From Candidatus Poribacteria bacterium (GTDB taxonomy: Bacteria; Poribacteria; WGA-4E; JAJDTR01), in NCBI GenBank assembly GCA_022827055.1, contig JAJDTR010000089.1, positions 1 through 37,989 on the forward strand: DNA of 37,989 nucleotides. The letters are read 5' to 3'. The position numbers and the translations under genes were made by a program. The notes under the pieces are model-generated. The model did no database searches. It was not told the origin of the DNA and worked only from the letters and a program-made list of their open reading frames with translations. This document shows, piece by piece, positions 1 to 8,106 of the stretch. How positions within the stretch are numbered: the first letter of the stretch is position 1; each line of letters starts with the position of its first letter.

Positions 1-2
1 AT

Positions 3-917
3 CTATATGTAGGCACGATGGCGGACGGAACACCAATTCGGCTGCCGATCGTGTTGATAAACGGCAGCCAGAACCAGCCCGGAAAGACACTCTACATTCA
101 ATCTATCAGTGACGGCGATGAACTGAACGGTATCGCAGTCATGCACGCGCTGTTACGTGAAATCCAACCCGATAGTCTGAGCGGCAAAATTATTGCCGTG
201 CCCATCGTGAATTTTCACGCCTTCCATGCCAGGCAGGCATTTAGTCCGATCGACAACATGAAAATGAACCGATGTTTCCCTGGCAAGAAGCTTGGCACGT
301 CGAGCGAAAGAATCGCACATCGTCTCTTTAGCGCCGCCATCTCTCAGTCGCACTATTGCATCGACCTGCATCAGGGCGGAATTCATCCAATGATTGATGA
401 GGTCCGGGTTCGCGTGGGCAGCAGACATCAAAAATATAAGGCTTGTCTTGAATTAGCACGCGTTTTTGGTATCGGGTATATTCTTGATCAAAAGGGACCT
501 GAAGGGCAACTCGCTCAAGCTGCCCCGCACCAAGGGATTCCAACAATTAATCCAGAGCTCGGCGGCTGCATGGGTTGGGACGAAGGTAGTATTGCGAAAG
601 GGATACACGGCGTACGTAATGTCTTGAGATTCTACGGATTTACTGATGGCAATCCCGAATTGCCGAAAAGACAGATTGTTGTGAACAAATTGATTTCAGT
701 GCTGAGCGACGAAGGTGGTTTTATTGATTACAAGGTAAAACTTTACGATGAAGTGGAACGACATCAACCGGTTGCCGAAGTCCGCGATGTGTTTGGAAAT
801 GTACGAGACGAAATTTGCGCACCGGAGACCGGAATATTCTGGTCACACCCGGCATATCCGATGGCGGTGACCGGAGGCGTCATTGGCAAAATCGGAGTTC
901 CAATTGACAATGTTTGA
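3..917 (+). CDS. Succinylglutamate desuccinylase/aspartoacylase-family zinc hydrolase, 5' end outside window
   Basis: Member of the AstE_AspA (PF04952) zinc carboxypeptidase-like family, which deacylates N-acyl amino acids. The reading frame is open to the left edge, and the residues before the first ATG (position 18) read as family sequence, so the gene probably starts upstream of the window; numbering here is from that ATG. Visible family features are the LPIVLING strand, DGDELNG around residues 32-38 (zinc-binding HxxE region), VPIVNFHAF, NRCFPG, and CIDLHQGG carrying the second His ligand. Odd: the first ligand, normally His in HGDE, is Asp here (codon 111-113), while Glu35 is kept. The C-terminal half carries the usual beta-rich lobe ending near EICAPETGIFWSHPAYPM. 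Substrate cannot be told from sequence. Followed by a 211-base gap before an exported propeller gene. Confidence 0.8.
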   Translation, partial: LYVGTMADGTPIRLPIVLINGSQNQPGKTLYIQSISDGDELNGIAVMHALLREIQPDSLSGKIIAVPIVNFHAFHARQAFSPIDNMKMNRCFPGKKLGTSSERIAHRLFSAAISQSHYCIDLHQGGIHPMIDEVRVRVGSRHQKYKACLELARVFGIGYILDQKGPEGQLAQAAPHQGIPTINPELGGCMGWDEGSIAKGIHGVRNVLRFYGFTDGNPELPKRQIVVNKLISVLSDEGGFIDYKVKLYDEVERHQPVAEVRDVFGNVRDEICAPETGIFWSHPAYPMAVTGGVIGKIGVPIDNV

Positions 918-1128
918 AGTTTGAATTGTGAGTTTTTCTAAATCCATGATTTTCATATATGGTTGTTGTATCGGCTCGAGTGGCTAGTTCCGGGCACACA
1001 CTCCGGTGGGGTATTACGTCGAAACATACAGTGACCCGTGAGGAGGTTCTATAGTAAACTTGATTGGAATTTCAGCGTCTTTAATTACGACTTCACTACA
1101 TTCTTGGAACGGGGGAAATAGAATTCGG

Positions 1129-3354
1129 ATGCAACAATTTTGTACAGTCAAACTTGCGGTACTTTGCCTAGTCCTTATTTCAACGGCAAATCTCAATGAA
1201 TCGGATGCTGATTGGCCCGCTTGGCGGGGCCCGACTCAAGACGGTGCTTCCTCGGAGACGGGTTTAGTTTCAACATGGTCGCAGGACGGCGAAAACCTGA
1301 TTTGGAAGGCGGATTTCATTGGTAGGTCTACGCCTATCGTTCTAAACAAACGTGTGTATGTTATTGGTCGAGTTGGGGAAGATATTACGGAGCAGGAGAG
1401 GGTTGTCTGTTTCGACGCCGGAACGGGGGAACTGCTGTGGGAACATCGATTCAACGTCTTTCATAGCACGATTCCGTTTAACCGCCTAGGTTGGACAAGT
1501 TTGACCGGTGACCCTGAAACGGGGAATATTTACGCCCATACCATAAGCGGAGTGTTTGCCTGTTTCGACAGTAAGGGCAAGATTATCTGGTCGCGCTCCT
1601 TGACGGAGGAGTTTGGTCGTTTTACAGGCTACGGCGGACGTGTTGTCACACCTGTGGTTGACAGAGACCTTGTAATTCTGAGTTTTCTCAACACGAGTTG
1701 GGGAAGCCAGGCAGCAATGCGCCACCGGTATTTCGCTTTTGACAAGCGAACTGGCGATGTGATGTGGACGACGACCCCCGGCGGGCGACCAAAAGACACA
1801 ACCTATCCCGTCGGCGTGGTTGCCGAGATCGAAGGGCGTCGTTTGCTGATTGACGGCAATTCGGATGGTCATGTGTATGCAATGGACGTGGCAACGGGTG
1901 AAAGAGTGTGGGGGTTCCAGGTGAGTCAAGGGCCGCTCAACGCTTCGGTGGTGGTAGATGGAACGCGGGTCTATGCAAGCCACAATCGGGAGAACACGGA
2001 TACGACGGTCATGGGACGTGTTGTTTGCATTGATGGAACTGGCATGGGTGATGTTACCAAATCGCATGAAGTCTGGCGTGTCGATGGCATTGAGGCCGGT
2101 TATAGTTCTCCGGCGCTGCACGATGGACGCCTCTACGTAGTAGATAGCGCGGCAAACCTGCATTGTCTGAACGGCGAAACAGGTCAAGTCCACTGGACAC
2201 ACAGTCTCGGCACGGTTGGCAAAGGGTCGCCTGTCGTGGCGGATGGGAAAATTTACGTTACTGAAGTCAATGGCCATTTCCATATCTTGCGTCCGGGTGA
2301 GGACGAATGTACGTCGCTTGATACGGAGCAGATTGAATGGGACTCAGGTCGTTACGCGGAGATTTACGGTTCCCCGGCTATAGCCTATGGCCGAACCTAC
2401 TTTACCGCGGAAAATGGAATTTACTGCTTGGGAGACAAGGAGTCTAAATCGGCAACCCTTTCGAATTCAGAAGTGCCGGGAGCGGGAGCACATCTGCCAA
2501 CCAAACCCGATACTGCCAGAAGTAGTGCCACCCCGGCCACAGTCCGAATCGTTCCCGCAGAGGTCTTGAGCCACCCTGGGAGCACAGTTCAATTCGCCGC
2601 TCGCGTCTTTGATGAGAATGGTCACTTTTTGGAAGCGGGAGGCGGCACATGGACACTCGACGGGTTGACGGGCTCGATTGATAACAGTGGGAGGTTGACA
2701 CTGAATACGGGTGACGCGGGACAAGCGGGCACTGTGTCTGTTCAAATTGGTGAGATGCAAAGTTCTGCACGTGTACGCGTCGTTCCCGACTTGCCGTGGC
2801 ATGAGGATTTTGAATCAATTGCTGAAGGCAAACATCCCCCGCATTGGATTCGAGCAACGAACCGATACGCTGTCAGAGAGATTAGCGGGAACAAAGTTCT
2901 TGTAAAACCGCCAGCACGCCGAGGGTTACACAGATCTAATGTTTATATCGGTTCTCCAAACATGAGTGATTACACGGTTCAAGTTGATTTGATGGGAACC
3001 AAACCCAAGCGGAATCTTCCTGACATGGGACTCATCGCGAATCGCTATACGTTGGAGATGCAAGGCAATCATCAGCGGCTTCAAGTCCTGTCTTGGCGCT
3101 CAGACCTTCGTATGGCGAAATGGGTTGACCTCAAATGGGAAGCCAATATTTGGTACACCATGAAAATGACGGTCGAACTCGTCAATGATAAAGCGATTGT
3201 CAAAGGGAAGGTTTGGCAAAAAGACACGCCCGAACCCGACGAATGGACGATTACAATCGAGGATCCGCTACCGAACCGTGAAGGAAGTCCGGGCATTTAC
3301 GGTTATTCGCCCGCCGAGATATATTATGACAACCTGAGAGTTTGGGAGAATTGA
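1129..3354 (+). CDS. Exported PQQ-like beta-propeller protein with Ig-like and C-terminal jelly-roll-like domains
   Basis: About 741 residues from the ATG at 1129. That start gives a clean signal peptide (basic N-terminus, hydrophobic AVLCLVLISTA, then the mature DWPAWRGP motif). A TTG at 1060 in frame, 12 bases after a perfect AGGAGG, would add 23 residues and cannot be excluded. The first ~430 residues are PQQ-type repeats (for example GELLWEHRF, GERVWGFQV, GQVHWTHSL), forming an eight-bladed-type propeller. A stretch from about residue 470 (TVRIVPAEVLSHPGSTVQF) resembles a bacterial Ig-like domain. The last ~200 residues (PWHEDFESIAEGKHPPHW to YYDNLRVWEN) look like a concanavalin/DUF1080-type jelly roll. 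Likely periplasmic or surface carbohydrate- or polymer-binding protein; enzymatic function is unproven, since most such propellers do not bind PQQ. Confidence 0.85.
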   Translation: MQQFCTVKLAVLCLVLISTANLNESDADWPAWRGPTQDGASSETGLVSTWSQDGENLIWKADFIGRSTPIVLNKRVYVIGRVGEDITEQERVVCFDAGTGELLWEHRFNVFHSTIPFNRLGWTSLTGDPETGNIYAHTISGVFACFDSKGKIIWSRSLTEEFGRFTGYGGRVVTPVVDRDLVILSFLNTSWGSQAAMRHRYFAFDKRTGDVMWTTTPGGRPKDTTYPVGVVAEIEGRRLLIDGNSDGHVYAMDVATGERVWGFQVSQGPLNASVVVDGTRVYASHNRENTDTTVMGRVVCIDGTGMGDVTKSHEVWRVDGIEAGYSSPALHDGRLYVVDSAANLHCLNGETGQVHWTHSLGTVGKGSPVVADGKIYVTEVNGHFHILRPGEDECTSLDTEQIEWDSGRYAEIYGSPAIAYGRTYFTAENGIYCLGDKESKSATLSNSEVPGAGAHLPTKPDTARSSATPATVRIVPAEVLSHPGSTVQFAARVFDENGHFLEAGGGTWTLDGLTGSIDNSGRLTLNTGDAGQAGTVSVQIGEMQSSARVRVVPDLPWHEDFESIAEGKHPPHWIRATNRYAVREISGNKVLVKPPARRGLHRSNVYIGSPNMSDYTVQVDLMGTKPKRNLPDMGLIANRYTLEMQGNHQRLQVLSWRSDLRMAKWVDLKWEANIWYTMKMTVELVNDKAIVKGKVWQKDTPEPDEWTITIEDPLPNREGSPGIYGYSPAEIYYDNLRVWEN

Positions 3355-3431
3355 GGACATACTCGCTGTCCTAATTCGAAATGGTTCTATAAGATTTTAG
3401 GAATTTGATTTTAATGATAAAGGAATGATAA

Positions 3432-4889
3432 ATGCTTAAGATACAAGACTTAATCGCCGGAATTATTGCGCTTATCTTCGTATGTGTACTTGTGTTTCCG
3501 GTCACTGTGTCCTCCGAGCGCACGGAAAACACAGCAATGTGGGGATTCACGCCTTCGCGCAATCTAGTTTCCGACGAGACCGGTCTACCCGAAAAATGGA
3601 ATCCTAAGTCCGGGGAGAACATCAAATGGAAAGCAGAGTTGGGATCACAATCCTATGCGGGCCCCGTTATTATAGGTGGCAAAGTTTTTGTAGGAACTAA
3701 TAATCAAGGTCTACGCAATCCCAAACTCACTGGTGATCGCGGCGTTATCATGGCGTTCAACGAGGTCGATGGCGCATTTTTATGGCAATCGACGCACACC
3801 AAACTGCCCGCAGGCAGAGTAAACGATTGGCCGCAACAGGGGATTTGCTCCACTCCTTTCATCGAAGGAAATCGACTCTATTACATATCAAACCGCTGTG
3901 AAGTGGTGTGTATTGATACAGAAGGATTCAGGGATGGCGAGAATGATGGGCCATTTACAGATGAAACCGATACGACCGAGATCGATGGCGATATTATATG
4001 GAAATACGATATGATGGAGGAGCTTGATGTTTTTCCTCATAATCTTGCCACGTGCTCACCGGTTGGCGCCGGAGATTTGCTCTTCGTTATTACGGCCAAT
4101 GGCGTTGATGAAGGTCACATTCACATTCCGTCGCCGTTTGCCCCGAGTTTCATAGCAGTGAACAAAAACACGGGCGAGCTAGCGTGGGAAAGCGATTTGC
4201 CCGGCGAAGATATCCTTCATGGTCAATGGTCCAATCCAGCATACGCGGAAATTAACGGAGTGCCTCAGGTCATACTTCCCGGCGGTGACGGTTGGGTGTA
4301 TTCTCTGGAGCCGGAGACGGGAAAGCTTATCTGGAAATTTGATTGCAATCCCAAAGACTCCGTTTGGGAGTTGGGGGGAAGAGGGACTCGAAACGCCATT
4401 ATTTCGACTCCTGTTATCTACAATGACAGGGTTTATGTCGGCGTCGGACAAGACCCGGAGCACGGAGAGGGGGTCGGTCACCTTTGGGCAATTGATGCTA
4501 CGGGCAGCGGTGATGTCACTACAACAGCCGACGTTTGGCATTTTGGGGACGAAAATTACAATCGTACGATATCTACCGTGGCGATTCACGACGGGTTGCT
4601 GTACGCGGCGGACTTGAGTGGTTTTTTCTACTGCCTTAATGCCGAGACGGGTGAACACTATTGGACCTATGATACGTATGCTGCAATTTGGGGCTCCCCG
4701 TTCGTAGCTGACGGAAAGGTATACATCGGCGACGAGGACGGAGATGTTTCCGTTTTCAGCACAGGCAAACAGATGGAGCTAATCTACGAGGTGAATATGG
4801 GTAGTGCGGTTTACACGACACCTGTGGCGAATGACAAGGTGCTGTACATTGTGAGTCGAAACACACTTTTTGCGATTGCCGAGAAGTAG
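3432..4889 (+). CDS. Exported PQQ-like beta-propeller protein
   Basis: 485 residues. The ATG at 3432 follows an AGGAA Shine-Dalgarno-like stretch and begins a signal sequence (LIAGIIALIFVCVLVFPV). The mature N-terminus has the PSRNLVSDETGLPEKW motif, the counterpart of the WRGP..DG..ETG..W signature in the other propellers here. PQQ-type repeats run through the chain (GAFLWQSTH, GELAWESDL, GKLIWKFDC, GEHYWTYDT), with acidic loops in the middle. Length matches single-domain exported PQQ-repeat proteins. It sits 77 bases after the preceding propeller gene in the same direction, so the two may be co-transcribed. Probably periplasmic; cofactor binding and substrate cannot be judged. Confidence 0.85.
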   Translation: MLKIQDLIAGIIALIFVCVLVFPVTVSSERTENTAMWGFTPSRNLVSDETGLPEKWNPKSGENIKWKAELGSQSYAGPVIIGGKVFVGTNNQGLRNPKLTGDRGVIMAFNEVDGAFLWQSTHTKLPAGRVNDWPQQGICSTPFIEGNRLYYISNRCEVVCIDTEGFRDGENDGPFTDETDTTEIDGDIIWKYDMMEELDVFPHNLATCSPVGAGDLLFVITANGVDEGHIHIPSPFAPSFIAVNKNTGELAWESDLPGEDILHGQWSNPAYAEINGVPQVILPGGDGWVYSLEPETGKLIWKFDCNPKDSVWELGGRGTRNAIISTPVIYNDRVYVGVGQDPEHGEGVGHLWAIDATGSGDVTTTADVWHFGDENYNRTISTVAIHDGLLYAADLSGFFYCLNAETGEHYWTYDTYAAIWGSPFVADGKVYIGDEDGDVSVFSTGKQMELIYEVNMGSAVYTTPVANDKVLYIVSRNTLFAIAEK

Positions 4890-5104
4890 AGGGAAAACTC
4901 ACATCAAACACGCCTTCGTTTAATACACTGAACCGCTTTGAAAGTTACTCGAAGATGAGGACTATCTAGCAATCATTGGATTTCGTCGCGCAGTTTCAAA
5001 TTTTCGTGGCGGATGCCTCTTTATCAATATGGCTGAGTTTGATGGACTGATTGGAATGGCTAACACTTGAGAAAGAACCTCAGATTCTAGAAATTTAAGC
5101 ATGA

Positions 5105-6109
5105 ATGCGCCGAACGCAAGTGGTGACGATGCCCCGGTCAGTCAGATATAGAACCTATTTTGATGAAGCGTGGAAAAAGATAATTGAGCGATTCTTTCCA
5201 CAGTTTCTCCTTTTCTTTGTTCCAAAACTATACGAAGATGTGGATTTCTCGCAGCCCTTCACCTTTTTAGATAAAGAGATGGAGCAACTTTCAAAAAAGG
5301 GAATGAAAAGATCCAAAATTGTCGATAAATTGGTGAAAATCTATCTAAAAGATGGAAGCGAACAATGGCTGTTAGTTCATATTGAAGTACAAGGCGACGA
5401 AGACGAAAATTTTTCGTTGAGAATGTTCCGCTACTTCTATCGAATCTTTGACCGGTACGGTAAACCAATAGTGAGTATGGCAATTGTTACCGGTCCGGAA
5501 AATTGGAAGCCATCACGAAAATACGAACTCAAGTTTTATAACAGCGGGGTTGAATTTCAGTATCTGATGTCAACGCTCATGGATTATGAGCGAGATAAAC
5601 TTTTGACAGATGATAACCCGATGGCAATTGTAGTTTTAGCAGCCCAAGACAGTGAGCGGCTGAGACGACGGTATCGAGCACGATACGATGTCAAATGGCA
5701 CCTGATACGAATGTTGTATCAACGAAATTATACTCGTCTAGAGATTCTGGATCTGTTTGATTTTATTGATTGGGTTTTGCAATTGAGTGATAAAGATGAA
5801 GAGCGTCTGTGCGAAGAAATCAACAAATTAGAGGAGGCGAACCAAATGCCATACATTACAAGTGTAGAGCGAATTGGAATTCAGAAAGGATTGCAACAAG
5901 GACTGCAACAGGGATTGCAACAGGGAGCTCTGGGGGAAAGTCAGCAACTGATTATTGAAACACTTGATGAACGGTTTGGCGCTGTTCCGTCTTTCATTTC
6001 TGATGCCATCCTACAGATTCGAGATCACAACCAACTCCGAGCCCTGCACCGTCGGGCAATTCGAAGTACATCAATTGAAGAATTCCGACAGAAACTGAAT
6101 AACAATTGA
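5105..6109 (+). CDS. Rpn-family recombination-promoting nuclease / PD-(D/E)XK transposase-like protein
   Basis: 334 residues with the pattern of Rpn/PDDEXK transposase-like proteins: an N-terminal YFDEAWKKIIERFFP segment, a PD-(D/E)XK core with Asp74 (VDKLVKIYL) and HIEVQ at 92-96 (Glu94, Gln96), then the FRYFYRIFDRYGKPIVSMAI helix-strand. Near residue 262 there are three GLQQ units encoded by a 12-base tandem repeat, typical of the QG-rich linker before the short C-terminal domain (LDERFGAVPSFI). Rpn proteins are DNA endonucleases tied to RecA-independent recombination and behave like mobile genes in many genomes. The gene stands alone between unrelated genes and has AT-rich flanks of 215 and 51 bases, consistent with insertion. 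The ATG at 5129 (residue 9) is an alternative start; neither has a strong ribosome site. Confidence 0.85.
   Translation: MRRTQVVTMPRSVRYRTYFDEAWKKIIERFFPQFLLFFVPKLYEDVDFSQPFTFLDKEMEQLSKKGMKRSKIVDKLVKIYLKDGSEQWLLVHIEVQGDEDENFSLRMFRYFYRIFDRYGKPIVSMAIVTGPENWKPSRKYELKFYNSGVEFQYLMSTLMDYERDKLLTDDNPMAIVVLAAQDSERLRRRYRARYDVKWHLIRMLYQRNYTRLEILDLFDFIDWVLQLSDKDEERLCEEINKLEEANQMPYITSVERIGIQKGLQQGLQQGLQQGALGESQQLIIETLDERFGAVPSFISDAILQIRDHNQLRALHRRAIRSTSIEEFRQKLNNN
5888..5926 (+). repeat. 12-base in-frame tandem repeat encoding GLQQ units
   Basis: Three near-identical 12-base units (GGA-TTG/CTG-CAA-CAA/CAG) plus a terminal GGA lie within the Rpn-type nuclease gene. The unit keeps frame, so copy number can change by slippage without breaking the protein, altering only linker length. 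Confidence 0.8.
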
Positions 6110-6160
6110 ACATGCCCGATTGCCCCTATTTTTTAGGCAATATCAAACTCTAACACAGTT

Positions 6161-7249
6161 ATGGAGATCTTAAGTCAATCTCTTCTTCACAGCGTCGAAA
6201 AGGCACGTGTTCAACTTGATTCTCATGTCCGTGAAATCATCGACTGGCATTTCAGCCCAGACACGGGTTGTCCGTTTTGGTTGGAGTTTGCGGCTAAACT
6301 CGAATTTGACCCGCGAAAGGAAATCGGGGGTTACGACGACTTAAGATTACTCGGACATTTTCAAGACGAGTGGTTACGCGGCGGACCCGTCCGTCGCTGG
6401 GTGCCGAAAGCGTATGCAGATGAACCGGTTTATGTGTTTGAAACGGGTGGGTCTACCGGGATTCCAAAGTCTCGTATTAGTGTCCGTGATTTTCAGATTG
6501 ACTACGAAATCTACAGCGAAACACTTTCGGACTCGAGTTTTCCCCGTGGTAGTGATTGGCTGATGCTTGGACCTACGGGGCCCCGGCGGTTGCGCCTCGC
6601 TGTCGAGCATCTGGCGCAGCATCGAGGGGGAATTTGTTTTCTCGTCGATTTGGATCCACGATGGGTGAACAAACTCATCAAGTACGGGAAACATCAAGAA
6701 CTAGACGCATACAAGAGCCATGTAATCGATCAAGCGCTGAACATTTTGCGAGCACACGAGACAATTCAGTGTCTCTTCACGACGCCAAAACTGCTTGAGG
6801 CGCTCTGCGAAAAAATTTCATTAAAAAAGGCGGGGATTCGGGGCATTTTTTGCGGTGGAACCGAGATGAACGCTCAATTTCACCGCTTCGCGCGGGAGGA
6901 ATTGGTTCCAGGGATAGATTTTATTCCCACCTATGGAAATACTCTGATGGGGTTAGCGTGTTGCAAACCGTTTAATCTCGCCGACAACTACGCGATTATC
7001 TATTATCCACCTCAGCCGCGCGCAGTTATTGAATTGGTCAACCCTGAAAACACGGAAGAATCCGTTGACTACGGTGAAACAGGACGGGTCATGTTGACCA
7101 CGCTCACGAAGGAATTTTTTATGCCGCGCTTCCTCGAAAGAGACGAGGCGGAACGAGCAAAGCCAATCGAAAGTTATCCTTGGGATGGTGTCGAAAATCT
7201 AAGACTTTTTTCGGAGCTACAGGAGTCAGTCGTCGTAGGCGTGTACTAA
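6161..7249 (+). CDS. LuxE/EhpF-like adenylate-forming enzyme (carboxylate activation)
   Basis: 362 residues, an ANL-type adenylating enzyme related to phenylacetate-CoA ligase but short. The ATP-binding P-loop reads ETGGSTGIPKS at 94-104. A CGGTEM segment at 231-236 and YGNT at 258-261 match the adenine and carboxylate site region, and RFLERD near 323-328 stands where PaaK-type enzymes have RYRTGD. The chain ends soon after, so most of the usual C-terminal domain is missing. That size is typical of LuxE acyl-protein synthetases and EhpF from griseoluteic acid biosynthesis. It should activate a carboxylic acid as the acyl-adenylate and pass it on. It is the first gene of a block containing an aldehyde dehydrogenase-fold reductase and an alcohol dehydrogenase, which suggests the acyl group is reduced. 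The acid is unknown. Confidence 0.75.
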   Translation: MEILSQSLLHSVEKARVQLDSHVREIIDWHFSPDTGCPFWLEFAAKLEFDPRKEIGGYDDLRLLGHFQDEWLRGGPVRRWVPKAYADEPVYVFETGGSTGIPKSRISVRDFQIDYEIYSETLSDSSFPRGSDWLMLGPTGPRRLRLAVEHLAQHRGGICFLVDLDPRWVNKLIKYGKHQELDAYKSHVIDQALNILRAHETIQCLFTTPKLLEALCEKISLKKAGIRGIFCGGTEMNAQFHRFAREELVPGIDFIPTYGNTLMGLACCKPFNLADNYAIIYYPPQPRAVIELVNPENTEESVDYGETGRVMLTTLTKEFFMPRFLERDEAERAKPIESYPWDGVENLRLFSELQESVVVGVY

Positions 7250-7344
7250 CAAGCCACAGTCGCTAGGCATAAGCAGCGCCGAAGGCTTGCGAGTTGTCGT
7301 CAAACGACGCCGCAACATGTGGAAAATGGTTGGGTTGAAAGTAC

Positions 7345-7352
7345 AAGGAGGG
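7345..7352 (+). promoter_or_regulatory. Strong ribosome binding site
   Basis: AAGGAGGG lies 4 bases before the ATG at 7357 and fixes that start. It is one of the best matches to the 16S 3' end in the window. Confidence 0.7.
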
Positions 7353-7356
7353 ACAG

Positions 7357-8058
7357 ATGGCTGGGAAAATTGAGAAATTATTCCGGGCGCCCTACTCTAT
7401 GCCGAATGGATTGCAGATGACCGACGATGGTCTCTGGGTTGTCGATCAAATTACCGATCGGGTAGCTCTGCTTGAGATGGATCAATCGTCTGAATACGGC
7501 GTGCCAAGAGTCGTTTCAGAGATTACGTCAGAGTCGTCCAACACTAGCGGGATGACTCATGGCGGAGGTTCGCTTTGGCTGGCGGCAAACGGTGAAGGGA
7601 GTCGCTGGCGACCCGCCCGACCAACGGACGCGAAGGCAGGCGAATCGGACATACTTAGAATTAATCCGGATACTGGCAACACTGAGGAACGATATCCGAT
7701 TCCGGGCGGAGGCGGCACGCATGGGGTTGAATACGACCACTGCGAAGAAGGCTATCTGTGGGTCCAAACCCTAAAAGATCAAGTTCTGCACAAGGTGGAA
7801 ATTTCGGACTGGTCTGTGCAGCACACGATTCCATTGCCGTACACTCGCGGCCATGGTATGGTGCGATCAGATGATGGGATCTGGGTCGTGCACACGTCTG
7901 ACCGAATCATCGTCAAGCTAGACGTGAACGATGGTCGAGAATTGGATCGAATCGACGTGCCGGAGCCGCACCCCGAGCCGCATGGACTGTCGGTCTTCAA
8001 CGAGGGTTTCGTCTATTGCGATGCGACTTCAGGTTGGGTGACGAAGATTTCACTATGA
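7357..8058 (+). CDS. Vgb/YncE-like cytoplasmic beta-propeller protein
   Basis: 233 residues without a signal peptide. The sequence is made of short repeats in which a His-Gly or Asn-Gly step precedes a beta strand ending in a WV or LW pair: PNGLQMTDDGLWVVD, THGGGSLWLA, THGVEYDHCEEGYLWV, GHGMVRSDDGIWVVH, PHGLSVFNEGFVY. This resembles virginiamycin B lyase-like and YncE/SMP-30-like propellers. It is small for a full seven-bladed propeller and may form five to six blades. It lies between the adenylating enzyme and the aldehyde dehydrogenase-fold gene, so it may serve the same pathway as a lactonase, lyase or binding scaffold. Its role is not established by sequence. Confidence 0.7.
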   Translation: MAGKIEKLFRAPYSMPNGLQMTDDGLWVVDQITDRVALLEMDQSSEYGVPRVVSEITSESSNTSGMTHGGGSLWLAANGEGSRWRPARPTDAKAGESDILRINPDTGNTEERYPIPGGGGTHGVEYDHCEEGYLWVQTLKDQVLHKVEISDWSVQHTIPLPYTRGHGMVRSDDGIWVVHTSDRIIVKLDVNDGRELDRIDVPEPHPEPHGLSVFNEGFVYCDATSGWVTKISL

Positions 8059-8106
8059 AGGGGGAATGCGGCGTACCATCCCCGCCACTGTTAAGAATAT
8101 TAACCC

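Noticed and set aside
1486..2283. 265-codon open frame on the - strand
   Set aside because: It lies wholly inside the propeller gene at 1129-3354, has no family features, and is His/Cys/Arg-rich as expected of an antisense shadow.
6119..6141. ATTGCC...GGCAAT hairpin after the Rpn gene as a terminator
   Set aside because: The T-run is in the loop, not after the stem, so it does not fit an intrinsic terminator.
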